This document shows positions 59,804 to 64,000 of a DNA stretch of 64,000 nt, one piece after another; within the stretch, counting starts at the first letter, position 1, and every line of letters begins with the position of its first letter. The stretch lies in NCBI GenBank assembly GCA_963777045.1, contig CAVZPD010000022.1:186001-250000 (forward strand), read 5' to 3'. Position numbers and translations under genes: made by a program. The notes under the pieces are model-generated. The model saw nothing but the letters and a program-made list of their open reading frames with translations, was not told the origin of the DNA and made no database searches. This DNA comes from JAPSGM01 sp963777045 (lineage in GTDB: Bacteria > Chloroflexota > Limnocylindria > QHBO01).

Positions 59804-60582
59804 AGATCGCCGTCTGCATCAAGCAGGTCCCGGCCACGACCGCCGAGAAGCGGTACACCGACGACCTGCGGCTCGACCGGGCATCGGCCGAGTCGGTCAT
59901 CAACCCGCTCGACGAGTACGCCGTCGAGATGGCGCTCAAGCTTGCCGAGAGCGGCGCGGCGGAGAGCGTCGTCTACCTCTCGATGGGGCCGGAATCGGCC
60001 GCGGAGGCGCTGCGCCGCGCGCTGGCCATGGGCGGCGACGAGGCCTACCTCGTGACCGACGACGCGCTGGTGGGGGCCGACGAGTGGAGCACGGCGAAGG
60101 TGCTGAGTGCCGCGCTCGACAAGCTGGCGCCGGACGTGGCGTTGATGGGGATGGCCTCGGACGACGCGCGCGGCTCGCTGGTGCCGGGCGCCGTGGCTGC
60201 CATGCGCGGGCTACCGCTGCTCTCCTACGGTGCGGAGCTCATGCTGGCCGATGGCGTGGCGCGCATCCGGCGCCTCTCCGCCTCGGGTTTCGACATCATC
60301 GAGGCCCCGCTGCCGGTGGTGGCATCGGTCACCGACCAGGTAGGGGAGCCGCGCTACGCCAGCCTGAAGGGGATCATGGCGGCGCGGCGCAAGCCCCTCG
60401 AGACGTGGTCCCTGGCCGACATCGGGGTCGAGGCGGCGAGCCTGCACGGCGGCGCGCTGACGCACATGCTCGAGGCCAGGCCGCCGGAGGCCAAGCCGCC
60501 GACCGAGCGGCTCGAGAACCTCGGCGCGGACGAGGCGGCGACCAAGATCGCCGACTGGCTCGCCGCGCGGAAGCTGATCTAG
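59800..60582 (+). CDS. etfB: Electron transfer flavoprotein beta subunit
   Basis: EtfB binds AMP or FAD and docks with the dehydrogenase. The 260-residue protein begins KIAVCIKQVPATTAEKRYTDD and has NPLDEYAVEMALKL, LSMGPESAAEALRRALAMG, DLxLMGMASDD-like DVALMGMASDDARG and the recognition loop RYASLKGIMAARRKPLE. Start GTG overlaps the acyl-CoA dehydrogenase stop. Confidence 0.94.
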   Translation: MKIAVCIKQVPATTAEKRYTDDLRLDRASAESVINPLDEYAVEMALKLAESGAAESVVYLSMGPESAAEALRRALAMGGDEAYLVTDDALVGADEWSTAKVLSAALDKLAPDVALMGMASDDARGSLVPGAVAAMRGLPLLSYGAELMLADGVARIRRLSASGFDIIEAPLPVVASVTDQVGEPRYASLKGIMAARRKPLETWSLADIGVEAASLHGGALTHMLEARPPEAKPPTERLENLGADEAATKIADWLAARKLI

Positions 60583-60601
60583 GCGAGGAGAGACGAAACC
60601 G

Positions 60602-61583
60602 ATGAGCAACGACATCTTCTTCCTCGCCGAGTTCGCCGAGGGCAAGCCGGCGCGCAGCGCCCTTGAACTCGCCGCCGGCGCTGCCGAGCTGGCCGACCAG
60701 TCGGGCGGCGCGGCGGTGGCGCTGGCGTACGGCGAGGGCGCCGCGGATGGCGCGGCAGGACTCGGCGCGGCGGGTGCGACGCGCGCCATCGTGCTGGCCG
60801 ACGGGACGGCACCCGCCATCACGCACGCCGCCACGCTCGCCGCGGCGGTCAAGCAGGCTGAGCCGCTGGCCCTGCTGGCGCCGGCAACGCCGAACGGGCG
60901 CGACCTCGCGGCTGCGCTGGTCGGATTGGTCGACCTGCCGGCCTTCGGACCGGTTCGCGCCGTGCGCATCGAGGACGGACAGGTGCGCAGCGAGCAGGCC
61001 ACGCTGCAGGGCAGCGTCATCACGCTCTCGGAACCGGTGGAGGGTGCTTCGCAGCCCGCCGTGGTGCTGGTGCTGGCCAACACCTTCGCGCCGGTCGAGG
61101 AGGGCAGCGGCACGGCCGAGGTGTCCGAAGGCCGCATCGGCCGATGCGGGCGCCTTCGGCAAGGCGGCCGTGGTCGAATCGCACCCGGCCGAGGCTGCCG
61201 TCGTCAACCTCGAAGAGGCCACCGTGATCGTCTCGGGCGGTCGTGGCGTCGGGAGCGCCGAGGGCTTCGAGCCGCTCCAGGAGCTGGCCGACGCGCTCGG
61301 GGGGGCCGTCGGCGCCAGCCGGGCGGCGGCCGACGCCGGCTGGATTCCCTACCAGCTGCAGATCGGCCAGACGGGGAAGGTCGTCAAGCCGGCGCTCTAC
61401 CTCGGGGTCGGCATCAGTGGCGCCATCCAGCATCGCGTGGGGATGCAGAGCTCCGAGAACGTGGTGGCGATCAACAAGGACCCGGACGCGCCTATCGGCG
61501 AGTTTGCCGACCTGTTCGTGGTGGGCGATCTCTTCCAGATCGTCCCCAAGCTGACCGAAGAGATCAAACGCCGCAAGGCCTGA
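60602..61583 (+). CDS. etfA: Electron transfer flavoprotein alpha subunit, frame broken by one insertion
   Basis: EtfA carries the redox FAD. The first part (60602 to about 61135) covers the N-domain (MSNDIFFLAEF, LALLAPATPNGRDLAAALVG). The C-terminal FAD domain is read in the next frame from about 61145: IVSGGRGVGSAEGFEPLQEL, GQTGKVVKPALYLGVGISG, SENVVAINKDPDAPIGEFAD. A single extra base around 61131-61145 (GGCCGCATCGGCCGATGCG) separates them; with it removed, the protein is about 326 residues, normal for the family. GAGGAGA precedes the ATG. Error, decay or recoding are the options. Confidence 0.88.
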
Positions 61584-61593
61584 CGGAGGATAG

Positions 61594-62142
61594 ATGCTTC
61601 GACCACTGATCACGCTGCTCGTCGTGGTTGGCCCAATCACGTTCCTGCGTCGTGGCGCCAACCGTCCCGGCAGCCACGGCCGAGATTTGCGCAGGTACCG
61701 GGAGCACCTGGCGCACAGCACCGCGCGGATCGACGGGACGCTGGCGGAGGCTGGAGAGACGGTCGACGCGCTCCGCCGCCGCGCCGTCGACGTGGACGAG
61801 GCGGTGATCCTGCTGCAGGCCCACGAGGACCAGCTGGACGCGACCGCGGAGGAGCTGCGCGACATGCTGGCTCCCGAGGAGCTGCACGGGCTCCATATGG
61901 AGTACGAGGCGAATCTCGAGCGTGCGTTGCGAGGCATCGTGACTGCAGAGCGTGGATGCGGCATCACGCGGCTGCCGCACCGGCCCCTGGAGGACGAGGA
62001 GCCGATCAACTACTGGAAGCGCGGCCACCAGAACATCGTGCACGCGCAGCTGCGCATGCGCGAGGTGGTTGCGGTGCTGCTCGACTGGGAGCCGGGGAAG
62101 CCGGCGGAGGTCAGCGTCACCACCCGCCTGCACCGCGCCTAG
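61594..62142 (+). CDS. Conserved-context protein of unknown function
   Basis: A 182-residue protein with a short hydrophobic N-terminus (LRPLITLLVVVGPITFL) and then long charged helices, likely coiled (ARIDGTLAEAGETVDALRRR, VILLQAHEDQLDATAEELRD), and a folded C-terminus with YWKRGHQNIVHAQLRMREVV. GGAGG lies before the ATG and etfA ends 10 bases upstream, so it is in the same operon. I recognise no family. Confidence 0.65.
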   Translation: MLRPLITLLVVVGPITFLRRGANRPGSHGRDLRRYREHLAHSTARIDGTLAEAGETVDALRRRAVDVDEAVILLQAHEDQLDATAEELRDMLAPEELHGLHMEYEANLERALRGIVTAERGCGITRLPHRPLEDEEPINYWKRGHQNIVHAQLRMREVVAVLLDWEPGKPAEVSVTTRLHRA

Positions 62143-62201
62143 GTCGGCGACCGATCGCCGCGGCCGTCGGGGCGGCAGGTTTCGCGTCGCGCGAACCGAA
62201 G

Positions 62202-62229
62202 CGGGCCGGCCCATCATCGGGCCGGCCCG
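62202..62229. terminator. GC-only hairpin between convergent genes
   Basis: CGGGCCGGCCC (62202-62212), loop ATCATC, and GGGCCGGCCCG (62219-62229) form a perfect 11-bp stem between the etf operon end and the fasciclin gene end, well placed as a bidirectional U-less terminator. Confidence 0.65.
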
Positions 62230-62253
62230 TAGCCGTGACCAGGCGGAGGCGGG

Positions 62254-62806
62254 CTAGAGGCCCAGCGCAGCCAGGATGCTCGGCGGAACGAGTACTCCGT
62301 CGATGGCGTGGATGAAGCCGTTGCTGGCCGGGAGGTCGGCAACGATCACGTTCGCGCCGTTGATCGCGATGCCGCCGCCGGTGCTCACCGATGCGGACTC
62401 ACCGGAGAGCATCGCGATCGAGGTCTGCCCCGAGAGGCGATCACCGGACCAGCGGCCGGCGGTCACGTGGTACAGGAGCACGGTCTTGATCTGGTCCGCG
62501 GTCAGGTCGCCCGGCTGCGACGCCCAGGGTCCCGAGGAAGGCAAACAGATCGCTGAAGGCCTGATCCGTCGGCGCGAAGAGCGTCAGCTGCTGCTTGCCG
62601 GTCAGTGCCTCGACGATGTCGGGGTACTGGGTGGCCAGGGCCAGCAGCGTGGAGAACTCGCCGGTCTGGGCGTTGATCTCGACGGCGCGGCTGACGATGG
62701 TTGGTCGCTGGCTGCCTGCCTGGGCCGGCCGCACTGCGGCGGCCGGCGCCACGATGGCCGCGGTCAGCAGGGTGACCAGTCCGAGAGTAACGAACGATTT
62801 ACGCAT
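62254..62806 (-). CDS. Secreted fasciclin (FAS1) domain protein, frame broken by one insertion
   Basis: Starts at the ATG at 62806 (AGAGGG upstream) with a signal peptide MRKSFVTLGLVTLLTAAIV ending near AxA, then a single FAS1 domain: TGEFSTLLALATQYPDIV, LTLFAPTDQAFSDL, and after a +1 shift near 62523 GDLTADQIKTVLLYHVTAGR, SASVSTGGGIAINGANV, NGFIHAIDGVLVPP. Removing one base in GGCGTCGCAGCC restores about 183 residues. FAS1 proteins mediate adhesion. The shift resembles those in argF and etfA. Confidence 0.85.
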
Positions 62807-62916
62807 GTGAGTCATCCCTCTGGTTCTGAGTCTTTTCCGGGCACCCCGGTCGGGCACTCCGGTCGTGTCCGCTGTACGCAGCCACACGCCGCGATGGATC
62901 ACGCTCACGCTGAGGA

Positions 62917-62938
62917 ATCCCATATCTTGTGGTATGAT
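62917..62938 (+). promoter_or_regulatory. nrdR promoter -10 with possible NrdR box
   Basis: TATGAT (62933-62938) is a good -10 for nrdR, leaving a 40-base leader with GGGAG. Overlapping it, CATATCTTGTG (62921-62931) resembles the centre of NrdR boxes (consensus ACACWATATATWGTGT; 11 of 16 positions match by eye). Autoregulation is possible but weakly supported. Confidence 0.35.
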
Positions 62939-62985
62939 CGATGGCGGTACCACTGCTGGTGTAGTTCGTAACGGGAGCAGAGCGG

Positions 62986-63459
62986 GTGCGCTGTCCACGC
63001 TGCAATCAGGGAGGGACGCGGGTCATCGACTCGCGGGACCTTGAGTCGGGGAGCACCATTCGCCGGCGTCGCGAGTGCGAAGCCTGCGCGCATCGGTTCA
63101 CGACCTACGAGCGCCCGGAAGGCGCGCGGCTGGTCGTCGTGAAGCGCGATGGGAGCCGCCAGGAGTTCGACCGCGGCAAGCTGACGGCCGGCCTGCTCCG
63201 CGCGCTGGAGAAGCGCCCGGTGACCCTGGCCCGCGTGGAAGAGGCGGTCGACGACATCGAGAGCCACCTCCGGACCCGCGGCGAGCAGGAGGTCAGCTCG
63301 AAGGAGATCGGCCAGCTGGCCACGGAGGCGCTGCGCGACATCGACCAGCTCGCCTACATCCGCTTCGCATCGGTCTACCAGGGGTACGAGGACATCTCGA
63401 CCCTCAAGCGGGAGGTCGACCGGCTGATGCGGCAGCGCGCCGGGGCGACGGAGGAGTAG
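62986..63459 (+). CDS. nrdR: Transcriptional repressor NrdR
   Basis: NrdR represses ribonucleotide reductase genes in response to ATP/dATP. The 157-residue protein has the zinc ribbon CPRC...RRRRECEACAHRFTTYE and an ATP-cone (about residues 46-136: VVKRDGSRQEFDRGKL, LATEALRDIDQLAYIRFASVY). Start GTG with GGGAG upstream. dcd follows directly, so nucleotide-pool genes are grouped. Confidence 0.96.
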   Translation: MRCPRCNQGGTRVIDSRDLESGSTIRRRRECEACAHRFTTYERPEGARLVVVKRDGSRQEFDRGKLTAGLLRALEKRPVTLARVEEAVDDIESHLRTRGEQEVSSKEIGQLATEALRDIDQLAYIRFASVYQGYEDISTLKREVDRLMRQRAGATEE

Positions 63460-63462
63460 CCT
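63457..63462 (+). promoter_or_regulatory. Candidate -10 box for dcd
   Basis: TAGCCT overlaps the nrdR stop and lies 6 bases before the ATG at 63469. The TA comes from the stop codon, so chance is possible. Confidence 0.3.
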
Positions 63463-63468
63463 CCGCGC

Positions 63469-64000
63469 ATGGTCCTCTCCGATCGCGACATCAGGGCGGA
63501 GGTCGCCGCCGGTCGCATCCTGATCGATCCGTACACGCCGGAGGCGGTCCAGCCCTCGAGCGTGGACCTGCACCTGGATCGGCGGTTCCGGGTCTTTCGC
63601 AACAACCGCTACCCGTACATCGACGTGCGCGAGGAGCAGCCGGAGCTGACCGAGATCGTCGAGGTGGAGGATGACGATCCCTTCATCCTGCATCCCGGAG
63701 AGTTCGTGCTCGGCTCCACCCTCGAACGCGTGGGCCTTCCGGACGACCTGGTTGCCCGGCTCGAGGGAAAGTCGAGCCTCGGGCGCCTCGGCCTCCTGAT
63801 CCATTCGACGGCTGGCTACGTCGATCCGGGCTGGGACGGAAACCTGACGCTGGAGCTCTCGAACGTGGCCAACCTGCCGATCACGCTCTACGACGGCATG
63901 AAGATCGGGCAGATCAGCTTCCAGCGCCTCTCGTCGCCGGTGGAGGTGGCCTACGGCGATGCACGCCTCGGCAGCCGATACCGGGGGCAGCGCGATCCCA
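63469..64000 (+). CDS. dcd: dCTP deaminase, C-terminus beyond the window
   Basis: Converts dCTP to dUTP, and in bifunctional members to dUMP. 177 codons are visible: MVLSDRDIRAEVAAGRILID, QPSSVDLHLDRRFRVF, the catalytic loop LVARLEGKSSLGRLGLLIHS, TAGYVDPGWDGNLTLELSN and MKIGQISFQRL. The frame is open to base 64000 at GQRDP, within a few residues of the usual end, so little is missing. Whether it also removes pyrophosphate cannot be told here. Confidence 0.93.
   Translation, partial: MVLSDRDIRAEVAAGRILIDPYTPEAVQPSSVDLHLDRRFRVFRNNRYPYIDVREEQPELTEIVEVEDDDPFILHPGEFVLGSTLERVGLPDDLVARLEGKSSLGRLGLLIHSTAGYVDPGWDGNLTLELSNVANLPITLYDGMKIGQISFQRLSSPVEVAYGDARLGSRYRGQRDP

Noticed and set aside
61581..61600. 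Third copy of the GATAGAT element at GGATAGATG
   Set aside because: It is a single match formed by the ribosome-binding region and ATG of the gene at 61594, without mirrored partners.

Overview
The window is a very GC-rich (roughly 70% by eye), tightly packed bacterial chromosome segment with about 65 protein genes, one tRNA-Pro and no insertion sequence, phage or CRISPR array. Gene content points to an uncultured Chloroflexota lineage of the Limnocylindria/Ellin6529 kind: an actin-like ATPase paired with a baseplate-J-like membrane protein next to ruvX-mltG, a qcrCAB-type bc complex, an ETF:quinone oxidoreductase of the DUF224 type, the MEP isoprenoid genes dxs and ispH, and queG. Actinobacterial affinity cannot be excluded from sequence alone. 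Many genes overlap by ATGA, GTGA or TGATG, so long operons are expected.

Layout. 1-800 (minus): a cut-off lipoprotein gene coupled to a lone ectoine synthase gene. 990-4125: cysteine desulfurase and MnmA (tRNA 2-thiouridine) plus small membrane proteins. 4200-15580: alaS, actin-like and J-like pair, ruvX, mltG, a proline peptidase, efp, xseAB and a GNAT. 15670-34910: dxs, tlyA, nadK, recN, xer, a PH/SHOCT protein, purine nucleoside phosphorylase, two zinc/HD hydrolases, scpAB, an rluB-cmk fusion, plsC, an AI-2E protein, ispH, der, arsA and gpsA. 35000-42300: acetyl-CoA synthetase (ADP-forming)-GNAT fusion, malic enzyme, frame-disrupted argF, queG and tRNA-Pro(GGG). 42400-45600: the qcrC-qcrA-qcrB bc complex. 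45660-53130: assorted small genes, SemiSWEET, guanine deaminase, a CBS site-2 protease, and moeA with a moaC-moaB fusion. 53190-62140: a membrane FeS oxidoreductase, an AsnC/Lrp regulator, a class III aminotransferase, a DUF2231-Rieske protein, acyl-CoA dehydrogenase and etfBA, which together look like a route passing acyl-CoA electrons through ETF into the quinone pool that the bc complex could then oxidise. 62250-64000: a fasciclin-domain protein, nrdR and the start of dcd.

Two genome-level signals stand out. First, most genes that begin a transcription unit carry a TANNNT -10 box only 6-9 bases before the start codon and no Shine-Dalgarno sequence, the arrangement expected of leaderless mRNAs. 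Genes inside operons, or with longer leaders, use ordinary AGGAGG-type sites.

Second, the two largest gene-free gaps (39518-39856 and 55365-55723) hold the same 174-178-base dyad element. It has four inverted 7-mers (GATAGAT/ATCTATC) at identical positions, spaced 52, 63 and 52 bases, about 5, 6 and 5 helical turns. One copy lies upstream of malic enzyme and the other upstream of the AsnC/Lrp gene, which suggests an operator for a DNA-wrapping multimer, possibly that regulator. Three genes (argF, etfA, the fasciclin gene) carry single-base +1 disruptions, four events in all, which may be sequence errors, real decay or recoding.
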